From Lentisphaeria bacterium (lineage in GTDB: Bacteria > Verrucomicrobiota > Lentisphaeria > Victivallales > UBA1829): a DNA stretch of 64,000 bases. Shown piece after piece: positions 34,701 to 42,316 of this stretch (the first letter of the stretch is position 1; the number at the start of each line of letters is the position of its first letter). Made by a program: the position numbers and the translations under genes. Below the pieces are notes generated by a model that was not told where the DNA came from, did no database searches, and was given only the letters and a program-made list of their open reading frames with translations. The stretch is from positions 1-64,000 of the forward strand of contig DPDG01000083.1 of NCBI GenBank assembly GCA_003526375.1, given 5' to 3'.

Positions 34701-35699
34701 TCAAAACAGGGCAATCCATTGAAAATAATATCCGGCGTCCGTATAACCTTTGCCGTAGACACCGTTCCTGTATCTGCGGATCACATCTCTGCCGAACATG
34801 GCGGCGGCATGACCGTCCGCAAACAAGAGATTGGACTGATTTCCATGCCGGGCGCTGAGAGCTCCGCCCCAGTCCACGTCGATCCGGTATGCCTGTCTCC
34901 TCTCAGCGTTTCTCGGAAGCGTCGGATTTTTTGAACTGACCTGACATTGAACACTGTCCGCATACACCGGATATTCGCTGACCCGCTCTTTCAACTGAGC
35001 CAGACGCAGAGCCAGAACTCTGCCGTCGCTGTATTTCTGGTCCACCCACGGATCACCGCCATAGGAGACACTGTAATCGTCCGGAATGAATCCGTGACCG
35101 CCGGAGGAGTTGGAGCCGGGGCAGAGAAAGATCGCCTGCGCCCCGGCTTTCGGTTTCTTGATATACCCGCAGGAGATATAGTACCATGACCAGAAACGCC
35201 CCGTCCCGTTCTCCTCCATATAATTCGGCGGGATGAATCCCTGATAATCCTGACTGTAACTTACCGCCGTCAGATTCAGTTGTTTGAGATTTGAAAGACA
35301 GGAAATTGCGCGTGCCTTCTGCCTTGCGGAATTCAGCGCGGGGAGGAGCATCCCCGCCAGAATCGCGATGATCGCTACGACGATGAGGAGCTCTATGAGG
35401 GTAAAAATTTTCATTTTTACCCTTGAAGGAAGAACTGATGAACAAGGGACATGGAAGGAAAAAGGAGTGGGAAAGCAGTTGAACAATCGAATATTAGAAC
35501 AATTCAACAATTGAATGAAGAAAGGAAAAATAAGGCTGGGGGCGGATTGACTGCGTTCTCTGCGGGATTTCGTTCTGCTCCGGGAGAATGACGAATCCCC
35601 GGACAGGCGGAGAGCATTACAGTTTTTCCTGCCTTCTTCCTTTTTGTTTTCCTGATCCTGTCCTTGCTCTTTTCCAAAAAGAGATACGCTCCGGTTCAT
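34701..35699 (-). CDS. DG-type pseudopilin with long N-terminal extension (start uncertain)
   Basis: The core has MKIFTLIELLIVVAIIAILA with MLLPALNSAR, then a globular domain with ARHGNQSNLLFADGHA (H-X9-DG). The residue before Phe1 is Ile. Two starts compete. The ATG at 35414 gives a normal 237-residue pseudopilin with a weak AAGGG site. The ATG at 35699 has a strong AGGAGG site 7 nt upstream, a promoter-like element behind it, and 95 further stop-free codons, giving 332 residues with a basic, low-complexity leader (FGKEQGQDQENKKEEGRK near its start). I list the longer form because of the ribosome-binding site; the extension could instead be a translated leader or remnant. First gene of the pilin-pilin-enzyme operon. 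Confidence 0.7.
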   Translation of the reverse strand: MNRSVSLFGKEQGQDQENKKEEGRKNCNALRLSGDSSFSRSRTKSRRERSQSAPSLIFPFFIQLLNCSNIRLFNCFPTPFSFHVPCSSVLPSRVKMKIFTLIELLIVVAIIAILAGMLLPALNSARQKARAISCLSNLKQLNLTAVSYSQDYQGFIPPNYMEENGTGRFWSWYYISCGYIKKPKAGAQAIFLCPGSNSSGGHGFIPDDYSVSYGGDPWVDQKYSDGRVLALRLAQLKERVSEYPVYADSVQCQVSSKNPTLPRNAERRQAYRIDVDWGGALSARHGNQSNLLFADGHAAAMFGRDVIRRYRNGVYGKGYTDAGYYFQWIALF

Positions 35700-35740
35700 A
35701 GACGGCCTCCTGTCTGTTATAAAATATTTTCATATTTATA

Positions 35741-35769
35741 ATTATAATCAGAAAAAGCCTTTTCCGCAA
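35741..35769 (-). promoter_or_regulatory. Probable promoter of the double-pseudopilin operon
   Basis: On the minus strand, TTGCGG (35764-35769), 17-bp spacer and TATAAT (35741-35746) lie in a strongly AT-rich stretch 41 bp before the AGGAGG-preceded ATG at 35699. The -10 is consensus, the -35 partial. Confidence 0.45.
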
Positions 35770-35825
35770 GAAGAGAAAAGCGTAGATTTCAGTAACGATT
35801 CCGACTTGACAGGAAAATGCCGCCC

Positions 35826-36953
35826 TTATTGGAACAGCGGGTCCCAATCCTTGAACACAGGTTCCATGTTGATCTTTTTCAGGCTTGCGACGACATTCGG
35901 AACGGAATGATCGTCCACAACCGTGAACTGTCCGACATCCGCGGATTCCTTCTGCTTTTCGGACTCCACATAACCGCCGGGATTCACTTTCGAGCCGGCG
36001 CTGATATGGGTGGCGCACGTCTGGATCACGTTCATACGGAATGCGTGCGGTTCGCGCGTGGAAATGAACATGTCGATCTCCGGGAAATAAATGCGGAACG
36101 CCAGCATCATCTGTTCCAGATCATGCCGGCTGACCGGATGCGGCACCTCGAATCCGCCTTCCATCGGTGTAATGCGTGGAAATGAAACCTGATTGCGCAC
36201 CTGCCAGTTGATTTTGCGCACATGCAGGGTATGTGCCGCCATGGAAACCGCTTCGCTGCGCCAGTCGTAAAGTCCGAGAAGCGCGCCGACGCCGATATTG
36301 TAGAATCCCGCGCGCGCACCGTTTTCGGGCGCGACGACACGGTTGCCGTAAACACTCTTCGGTCCGGTCGGATGAAGTTTCCTGTAAGTTTCCTGATCAT
36401 AGGTTTCCTGATAGATCGTCATTCCGTGAACCCCCGCTTTGATCAGTTCCCGGTAAAAATCAACGGTCTGCGGATGAAGCTCAATGGAGATATAGGCGAA
36501 CATTTCACGGAGTCTGCGGACAACCGGCAACATATATTCAAGATTCACCGTGAGCGGATCGGAACCGGCGATCAGGAGAACGGATTCCATGCCCCATTTC
36601 CGGAGCACTTCCGCCTCGGCAATGGTTTCGTCGATGGAAAGGCGGCGGCGCTTGAAATGGTTGGAGGTGCGGAAACCGCAGTAAACGCACCCGTTGACGC
36701 AGTAATTGGAAAAATAGATCGGGGCATAGAGCCTTGCGACGTTTCCGAAACGCATTTTCCGGATGCGTTCCGATTTCTCGCGCATGGCGTCCATATACTG
36801 TTCCCCGGCAAGAGGCGAAATAAGGCTCAGAAAATCGTTGAAAGAAGTTTCTCCCGCACAAAGGGCGCGGTCCATGTCTGCCGCCGTCGTGGAATTGATT
36901 CTGCCGAGCAATTCCTTCTCGCTGTATTTGATTTCAGGAAACACTTTAACCAT
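35826..36953 (-). CDS. thiH: 2-iminoacetate synthase (tyrosine lyase)
   Basis: The 375-residue radical SAM enzyme cleaves tyrosine to dehydroglycine (2-iminoacetate) and p-cresol for the thiazole half of thiamine in anaerobes. The Fe-S motif Cys85-X3-Cys89-X2-Cys92 lies in NYCVNGCVYCGFR. Family hallmarks follow: HFKRRRLS, VLLIAGSDP, ISIELHPQT, TIYQETYDQETYRKLHPTGP and the C-terminal ISAGSKVNPGGY. Length matches ThiH (about 377) and is too short for HydG. The ATG at 36953 is only 2 nt from GGAGG; an in-frame TTG at 36962 is less likely. No thiG, thiS or thiF is nearby, and no TPP riboswitch was found upstream. Confidence 0.93.
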   Translation of the reverse strand: MVKVFPEIKYSEKELLGRINSTTAADMDRALCAGETSFNDFLSLISPLAGEQYMDAMREKSERIRKMRFGNVARLYAPIYFSNYCVNGCVYCGFRTSNHFKRRRLSIDETIAEAEVLRKWGMESVLLIAGSDPLTVNLEYMLPVVRRLREMFAYISIELHPQTVDFYRELIKAGVHGMTIYQETYDQETYRKLHPTGPKSVYGNRVVAPENGARAGFYNIGVGALLGLYDWRSEAVSMAAHTLHVRKINWQVRNQVSFPRITPMEGGFEVPHPVSRHDLEQMMLAFRIYFPEIDMFISTREPHAFRMNVIQTCATHISAGSKVNPGGYVESEKQKESADVGQFTVVDDHSVPNVVASLKKINMEPVFKDWDPLFQ

Positions 36954-37139
36954 TACCTCCAAAGTAGAAAGGGGAAATATAGCATATTCCGGGAGGAAAG
37001 CCAGCAGCCAATCAGGAAAAATCGCAGCTTGAGAAAATGTGCGAACGGTCTGTCTCCGCCGTTCTTCCGCATATTGTGAATAAATAAACAGCTAATTGAA
37101 TCCCAATCTTACTTTTATGAAAAAAAATGACGGGAATAC

Positions 37140-37168
37140 TTGACAAAATCCGCTTGTCACGCTATCTT
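37140..37168 (+). promoter_or_regulatory. gapA promoter
   Basis: TTGACA (37140-37145), 17-bp spacer, TATCTT (37163-37168), about 78 bp before the gapA start codon. A strong sigma-70-type match. Confidence 0.75.
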
Positions 37169-37245
37169 ATCTACTCAATTGAATTGTGAAACAATGGATT
37201 CTTTAAAATATAAACACCCAACAACATAATGGAAGGATTGACACA

Positions 37246-38247
37246 ATGGCAATCAAAGTCGGTATCAATGGTTTCGGAAGAATCGGACGCATGGTCTTCC
37301 GCGCAGCAGTCGAGAATTTCAGCAAAGACATCGAAATCGTCGGAATCAACGACCTTCTCGATCCTGACTATCTCGCCTACATGCTGAAGTATGACTCCGT
37401 TCACGGCATCTTCAACCACGACATCAAAGTCGAGGGCAACTACATGGTCGTCGATGGCAAGAAGATCCGCCTCACAGCGGAAAAAGACCCCACACAGCTC
37501 AAGTGGAACGAAGTCCAGGCTGATGTCGTCGTCGAGTCCACCGGTCTCTTCCTTGAAGATGCCAAGGCACGCATGCACATCCAGGCAGGCGCAAAGAAAG
37601 TCATCATGTCCGCTCCTTCCAAGGACAGCACCCCGATGTTTGTTTACGGCGTGAACGACAAGACCTATGCCGGTCAGGACATCATCTCCAACGCTTCCTG
37701 CACAACGAACTGCCTCGCTCCCATCGCGAAAGTTCTCAATGACAAATTCGGTATTGTCCGCGGCCTCATGACCACGGTTCATGCCGCCACAGCCACACAG
37801 AAGACCGTTGACGGTCCGTCCAAGAAAGACTGGCGCGGCGGACGCGGCATCCTCGAAAACATCATCCCGTCCTCCACGGGTGCTGCCAAGGCTGTCGGAA
37901 AAGTTCTTCCCGCCCTCAACGGCAAACTCACAGGCATGTCCATGCGCGTCCCGACCTCCGACGTTTCCATCGTCGACCTGACGGTTGAGCTCGCGAAAGA
38001 AGCCGACTATGCCGAAATCTGCGCCGCGATGAAGGAAGCTTCCGAAGGCGAGCTCAAAGGCATCCTCGGATACACCAATGAAGCAGTTGTCTCCACAGAC
38101 TTCCGCGGCGACGCCCGCACCTCCATCTTCGATGAGAAGGCAGGTATCGCTCTGGACAAGACCTTCGTCAAAGTCTGCTCCTGGTATGACAATGAGTGGG
38201 GTTACTCCAACAAGGTCCTCGAAATGGCTCGCGTCATCTGCAAGTAA
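37246..38247 (+). CDS. gapA: Glyceraldehyde-3-phosphate dehydrogenase, type I
   Basis: The 333-residue enzyme oxidises glyceraldehyde 3-phosphate to 1,3-bisphosphoglycerate with NAD+. The Rossmann motif INGFGRIGRMV opens the protein; the catalytic Cys152 is in SNASCTTNCLAP and His179 in TTVHAATATQK; the C-terminal helix has WYDNEWGYSNKV. Length is normal. Start follows GGAAGG. It is the first gene of a lower-glycolysis cluster gapA-pgk-tpiA, but a strong terminator separates it from pgk. Its own codons use many C-ending forms, as expected of a highly expressed gene. Confidence 0.98.
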   Translation: MAIKVGINGFGRIGRMVFRAAVENFSKDIEIVGINDLLDPDYLAYMLKYDSVHGIFNHDIKVEGNYMVVDGKKIRLTAEKDPTQLKWNEVQADVVVESTGLFLEDAKARMHIQAGAKKVIMSAPSKDSTPMFVYGVNDKTYAGQDIISNASCTTNCLAPIAKVLNDKFGIVRGLMTTVHAATATQKTVDGPSKKDWRGGRGILENIIPSSTGAAKAVGKVLPALNGKLTGMSMRVPTSDVSIVDLTVELAKEADYAEICAAMKEASEGELKGILGYTNEAVVSTDFRGDARTSIFDEKAGIALDKTFVKVCSWYDNEWGYSNKVLEMARVICK

Positions 38248-38274
38248 TTTCTGAGCTGACATTACCTTTTCAAA

Positions 38275-38307
38275 GGGCGGACGGCATCTATCCGTCCGCC
38301 CTTTTTT
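38275..38307 (+). terminator. Strong Rho-independent terminator between gapA and pgk
   Basis: GGGCGGACGG (38275-38284) pairs with CCGTCCGCCC (38292-38301) around a 7-nt loop, followed by six Ts. The stem extends with A-T pairs at its base. Confidence 0.92.
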
Positions 38308-38344
38308 CTTGAACTGAAATCCTGTAACAGAAAAGAGATTCATC

Positions 38345-39598
38345 ATGAATAAAAAAACATTGCGCGATGTTGATCTGAAGGGAAAACGCGTCGTCATGCG
38401 CGTTGACTTCAACGTGCCCCTCAAAGAAGGCGTCATCAAGGACGACACCCGGATCAAGGGCGCTCTCCCCTCCATCAAATACGTTCTTGAACAGGGCGGC
38501 AGCCTCGTTCTCATGAGCCACCTCGGCAGACCCGATGAAAAGGGCATCACAGCCGATACCAGCCTCAAGCCCGTTGCCGAATACCTCTCCAAGCTTCTCG
38601 GCAAACCCGTGACATTTGTTGCGGACTGCGGCAAAGCCGATGCTGAAGTCGCCGCGATGAAGCCCGGTGACATCGTCATGCTCGAAAACACCCGTTACTA
38701 CAAAGAAGAACAGGCGAAAGCGAAGCAGAAAGACGGCGAATCCGACGAAGATTTCAAGGCAAGAAAAGCTGAACTCAAGGAAAAGCAGAAAGAACTCGCA
38801 AAGAAACTCGCTTCCTACGGCGACATCTACTGCAACGACGCATTCGGAACGGCGCACCGCGCCCATGCCTCCACAGCGGTCATCACAAAATACATTCCGA
38901 CCTCCGTTGCCGGTTTCCTGCTTGAGAAAGAGATCGAATACCTCGGCAACGCCGTGGAGAATCCGGTCCGTCCGTTTGTCGCGATCCTCGGCGGCGCCAA
39001 AGTCTCCGACAAGCTCGCGGTTGTGAACAACCTTCTTACGAAGGTCAACACGCTGATCATCGGCGGCGGCATGGCTTATACCTTCCTGAAAGCACAGGGG
39101 CACAGCGTCGGCAACTCCCTCTGCGAACTTGACCAGCTCGACTATGCAAAAGACATGATCGCCAAGGCGAAAGAGCTCGGCGTCAGCTTCCTGCTCCCTG
39201 TCGATAACGTCGCCGCAGACAAGTTCGACGCGGAAGCCAACACCCAGATTGTCGGCGACGACATTCCGGACGGCTGGATGGGGCTTGACATCGGCCCGAA
39301 GACCGTTGAGCTTTACAGCAACGCCATCAAAGGCGCCAAGACGGTTGTCTGGAATGGCCCGATGGGATGCTTTGAAATGGAGAAATTCAGCAAAGGCACA
39401 TTCGGTGTCTGTGCGGCGGTTGCCGAAGTCAAGGCGAACGGCGGAATCTCCATCATCGGCGGCGGCGACTCTGTCGCGGCGGTCAACAAGAGCGGCCTTG
39501 CCGACAAGATGTCTCACATTTCCACCGGCGGCGGCGCTTCCCTCGAATACCTCGAAGGCAAACAGCTCCCGGGTGTTGTGGCTCTGAACGACAAATAA
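38345..39598 (+). CDS. pgk: Phosphoglycerate kinase
   Basis: The 417-residue enzyme transfers phosphate from 1,3-bisphosphoglycerate to ADP. Substrate-site elements are visible: RVDFNVPL (residues 19-26), SHLGRPDE, NDAFGTAHRAHAST, and nucleotide-site GGGDSVAAV near the C-terminus. The protein is about 20-25 residues longer than typical bacterial enzymes because of a highly charged Lys/Glu-rich insertion at about residues 122-148, between LENTRYYKEE and LAKKLASYGD. It is 97 bp after gapA across a terminator and 16 bp before tpiA. The ribosome-binding site is weak (AAAAGAG). Confidence 0.97.
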   Translation: MNKKTLRDVDLKGKRVVMRVDFNVPLKEGVIKDDTRIKGALPSIKYVLEQGGSLVLMSHLGRPDEKGITADTSLKPVAEYLSKLLGKPVTFVADCGKADAEVAAMKPGDIVMLENTRYYKEEQAKAKQKDGESDEDFKARKAELKEKQKELAKKLASYGDIYCNDAFGTAHRAHASTAVITKYIPTSVAGFLLEKEIEYLGNAVENPVRPFVAILGGAKVSDKLAVVNNLLTKVNTLIIGGGMAYTFLKAQGHSVGNSLCELDQLDYAKDMIAKAKELGVSFLLPVDNVAADKFDAEANTQIVGDDIPDGWMGLDIGPKTVELYSNAIKGAKTVVWNGPMGCFEMEKFSKGTFGVCAAVAEVKANGGISIIGGGDSVAAVNKSGLADKMSHISTGGGASLEYLEGKQLPGVVALNDK

Positions 39599-39614
39599 GA
39601 AAGAAGTTGATATT

Positions 39615-40379
39615 ATGTCCAGAAAAGTATTTATCGCAGGCAACTGGAAAATGAACAAGACGGCGGCTGAAACAGTCGCTCTCTGCCAGGGACTCAAGGA
39701 AAAATTTGCAGACATCTGCCCGTGCAAGGTTGATGTTGCCGTCTGCCCGCCTTTCACCAGCATCGCAACGGCGATTGCGGAGCTCAAGGGCTCGAACATC
39801 AAAGTCGGCGCTCAGAACATCCACTGGGCGGACAATGGTGCGTTCACCGGTGAAATCTCCGGCGCAATGCTCAAGGAAATGGGCGTGGAATACGTCATCA
39901 TCGGTCACAGCGAACGCCGCCAGTATTTCGGCGAGACCGATGAAACGGTCAACAAGCGCATTCAGGCAGCTCTGAAATATGAGCTCAAACCCATCGTCTG
40001 CATCGGTGAGACTCTGGAGGAGCGCGAAGGCAACAAGACCGAAGCGGTTCTCGAAAAACAGATCAAAGGCGCATTCGCGGGAATTTCCGCCGATGACTTC
40101 AAGAAGATCGTCATCGCTTATGAGCCTGTCTGGGCAATCGGTACAGGCAAGACCGCTACTCCCGACATGGCGGAAGCAACTCATGCGTTCATCCGCAAAG
40201 TGATTGCCGGGCTCTACGGCGCAATTGCCGAAGACACCGTCATTCAGTACGGCGGCAGCATGAAGCCCGAAAACTCCAAAGAACTGGTCGCGCAGGCTGA
40301 CATCGACGGCGGTCTGATCGGCGGTGCGGCTCTCAAAGCCGACAGTTTCCATGATCTCGTGAAAAACGCGATCGCCTGA
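39615..40379 (+). CDS. tpiA: Triose-phosphate isomerase
   Basis: The 254-residue TIM barrel interconverts dihydroxyacetone phosphate and glyceraldehyde 3-phosphate. Catalytic residues: Lys12 in GNWKMNKT, His98 in IGHSERRQ, Glu170 in AYEPVWAIGTGK; the phosphate loop has QYGGSMKPEN and GGLIGGAAL. Complete and of normal length. It directly follows pgk (16 bp) and is followed by a strong terminator. Confidence 0.98.
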   Translation: MSRKVFIAGNWKMNKTAAETVALCQGLKEKFADICPCKVDVAVCPPFTSIATAIAELKGSNIKVGAQNIHWADNGAFTGEISGAMLKEMGVEYVIIGHSERRQYFGETDETVNKRIQAALKYELKPIVCIGETLEEREGNKTEAVLEKQIKGAFAGISADDFKKIVIAYEPVWAIGTGKTATPDMAEATHAFIRKVIAGLYGAIAEDTVIQYGGSMKPENSKELVAQADIDGGLIGGAALKADSFHDLVKNAIA

Positions 40380-40404
40380 TTATTTCAATCGGCATATTGA
40401 TTCT

Positions 40405-40442
40405 AAACACCGTATATCCAACAGGATATACGGTGTTTTTTT
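40405..40442 (+). terminator. Rho-independent terminator after tpiA
   Basis: AAACACCGTATATCC (40405-40419) and GGATATACGGTGTTT (40424-40438) form a perfect 15-bp stem with a 4-nt loop and a T run. Confidence 0.93.
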
Positions 40443-40452
40443 ATGTTTGCAC

Positions 40453-40480
40453 TTGATTCCTTTCCTCCGTCCGGTATATT
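40453..40480 (+). promoter_or_regulatory. Probable promoter of the lipoprotein gene
   Basis: TTGATT (40453-40458) and TATATT (40475-40480) with a 16-bp spacer, 27 bp before the start codon and just behind the tpiA terminator. Confidence 0.5.
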
Positions 40481-40507
40481 ACAGTTAACCATGAAAGGAG
40501 TGCCCAA

Positions 40508-41566
40508 ATGTTGAAGACATTACTGTATGGAATGATCCTGCCGGGAATTTTTCTGATCGCCGGATGCCAATCGGGAAATGAGGTTCTGGAACAGCAGAAT
40601 GCACAGATTCTTTCCGAGCTCCGGAAACTCAACCAGCAACTTTCCGGGATCCAAAAAAAGATGCAGGAGGAACCCGCATTGGCCTTTTCCTCGGTAAAAT
40701 ATCCTTACAATAGTACATCGGCACGGGGCGCCAACCTGGCGTTACTTGCCAAGATTAAAAGATTGCCGGAAAATCCGACGGACGATCAAATCGTCAAATA
40801 CGTACAGCAGATCATAGCTGCTACGGCAGGACAGAATTCCTACTCTATGACAGACCCGCAGGTTGGAATGTATAAGCTGATCGGGACAGGACATCTGAAA
40901 GTACTCTTGCCGTTTCTTGATGGCGGCACATTCAATGCTTTCTATCACCTGAAAGAAGCCATGCCGGATCTGGTCGAGGAAAAAGACAAACCTTTGATCA
41001 AGTCTTCACTGATCCAGTATCCGAAACTGCTGGACACAGTCGTAAAAAAGGGATGGTCCAGAGAGTTCAAAAAGGAGATCCTCAAGCTTCTGGAAAGCAC
41101 CACCAACAGCAGTCCTTTTCATACGCTCCGTATGGTTGTTCCTTCTTTGGCGGAAACGCCGGAAGATATTCAGAAATTGATTGATATCTATATTTCGAAT
41201 CCAGCGGCTGCTCCTCTCATCCAGTCGCTTCTTGTCATTCCGAAAATCAATATTCATGATATTGTGAATAAGGCATGGGAGAAGTGCAATGCCGAAGCCA
41301 GGTATCCACAACGTTATTGGAAGCAGGAGAAAGCCATTGCGGCGGTCCGTTACGGCAATAATGTCAGTGCTGCGAAATACCTGTTGCTGCAGATCATTGC
41401 CTCAGATCCGAACAATCCTTATGAATCGCAGACAGCCATAACTGTTCTAGCGGGGAAAAGTGATTTTCCTGTTTTTGATAAAAACAATCTGGAGAAATGG
41501 TACCGGAAAAATGCCGACAAAATCTCTTATGATGAGAAGACCGGAAAGTTTATCATAAGCAGGTAA
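40508..41566 (+). CDS. Lipoprotein of unknown function
   Basis: The 352-residue protein has a type II signal peptide with lipobox LIAGC (Cys20). Residues about 25-55 form a short heptad-rich coiled coil (EVLEQQNAQILSELRKLNQQ). The rest is mainly helical, with recurrent leucine-rich pairs (IQKLIDIYISNPAAAPLIQS, KEILKLLESTTNSS) suggesting a HEAT-like or superhelical fold. I recognise no family. Start follows AAAGGAG. It lies between tpiA and secG and has its own promoter, so the location may be incidental. I infer an envelope protein that oligomerises through the coiled coil. Confidence 0.7.
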   Translation: MLKTLLYGMILPGIFLIAGCQSGNEVLEQQNAQILSELRKLNQQLSGIQKKMQEEPALAFSSVKYPYNSTSARGANLALLAKIKRLPENPTDDQIVKYVQQIIAATAGQNSYSMTDPQVGMYKLIGTGHLKVLLPFLDGGTFNAFYHLKEAMPDLVEEKDKPLIKSSLIQYPKLLDTVVKKGWSREFKKEILKLLESTTNSSPFHTLRMVVPSLAETPEDIQKLIDIYISNPAAAPLIQSLLVIPKINIHDIVNKAWEKCNAEARYPQRYWKQEKAIAAVRYGNNVSAAKYLLLQIIASDPNNPYESQTAITVLAGKSDFPVFDKNNLEKWYRKNADKISYDEKTGKFIISR

Positions 41567-41696
41567 AAACCGGAAAGTTTCTGGAAAAATGCGCGGCGCG
41601 GGATTGAAAAATCTTATGCCGCGTGTTATTTTACATCTCTGATATTTTTCAGATTCGGATTATTGCATTTTAATTAACATTGAGGATTTTGAAAAC

Positions 41697-42134
41697 ATGT
41701 TGACTGTAGTCAGTGCGATCATTTACGCGGCAGTTGTTTTAATTGCAGTTCTTTTAATTGTGCTTGTGCTTGTCCAGCCCTCCAAAGGCGGCGGATTCGG
41801 TTCCGCATTCGGCGGTGTAGGAGAAAGCGTTTTCGGGGCACAGGCTATGGGGCAACTCTCCAAGCTGACGATTGTCCTGCTGACTCTTTTCTTTGTTCTG
41901 ACGCTGGCTCTCGCAGTGCTGACCGGTCATAAAGCCGCGGCAAACAAATCGTTGCTCGCAAAAGAAGTGCCGGTCGCTGAAGCTCCGGCAAAACCGGAGG
42001 TCAATGCTCCTGCCGCATTGGGGACCGGTGCGACAGAAGCGGCAAAAGAGGTTTCCGCTCCTGTCAAGGAACTGGAGAAAAAGGCTGATACGGCGGCGAA
42101 AGATGCCGCGGCAAAGCTTCCTGCAAAGAAATAA
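41697..42134 (+). CDS. secG: Preprotein translocase subunit SecG
   Basis: The 145-residue protein has two membrane helices (about 4-26 and 57-76) joined by the SecG signature VQPSKGGGFGSAFGG with GESVFGAQA. SecG assists SecYE in protein export through the inner membrane. After the second helix a 65-residue Ala/Lys/Glu-rich tail follows, as in other long SecG proteins. The start follows TTGAGGATTTTG. The gapA-pgk-tpiA-secG order is common in bacteria. A terminator lies just downstream. Confidence 0.93.
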   Translation: MLTVVSAIIYAAVVLIAVLLIVLVLVQPSKGGGFGSAFGGVGESVFGAQAMGQLSKLTIVLLTLFFVLTLALAVLTGHKAAANKSLLAKEVPVAEAPAKPEVNAPAALGTGATEAAKEVSAPVKELEKKADTAAKDAAAKLPAKK

Positions 42135-42161
42135 GTTTTCCTTTCGGTTTCAGTATTTCAG

Positions 42162-42185
42162 GCGATGTACAAGCATCGCTTTTTT
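42162..42185 (+). terminator. Rho-independent terminator after secG
   Basis: GCGATG (42162-42167) pairs with CATCGC (42174-42179) around a 6-nt loop, followed by six Ts. Confidence 0.75.
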
Positions 42186-42316
42186 ATTTCCACACCCTGT
42201 CTCTTCCCCCACTTCATGTGTGCAAAAGACAGGGCTCTTTCTATGGGATGTCTGCGATGCAGTAAAAGAACTTGTACATAAAAAACTGCGGCACCGTTCA
42301 AAGTATTTCGCCGGAC

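Noticed and set aside
36954..37139. Possible TPP riboswitch before thiH
   Set aside because: On the minus strand I do not find the CTGAGA core and its partner motif.
37171..38691. Long antisense frames over gapA and pgk (also 38288-39802)
   Set aside because: gapA, pgk and tpiA are unmistakable; strong third-position bias of these genes keeps the reverse frames open.
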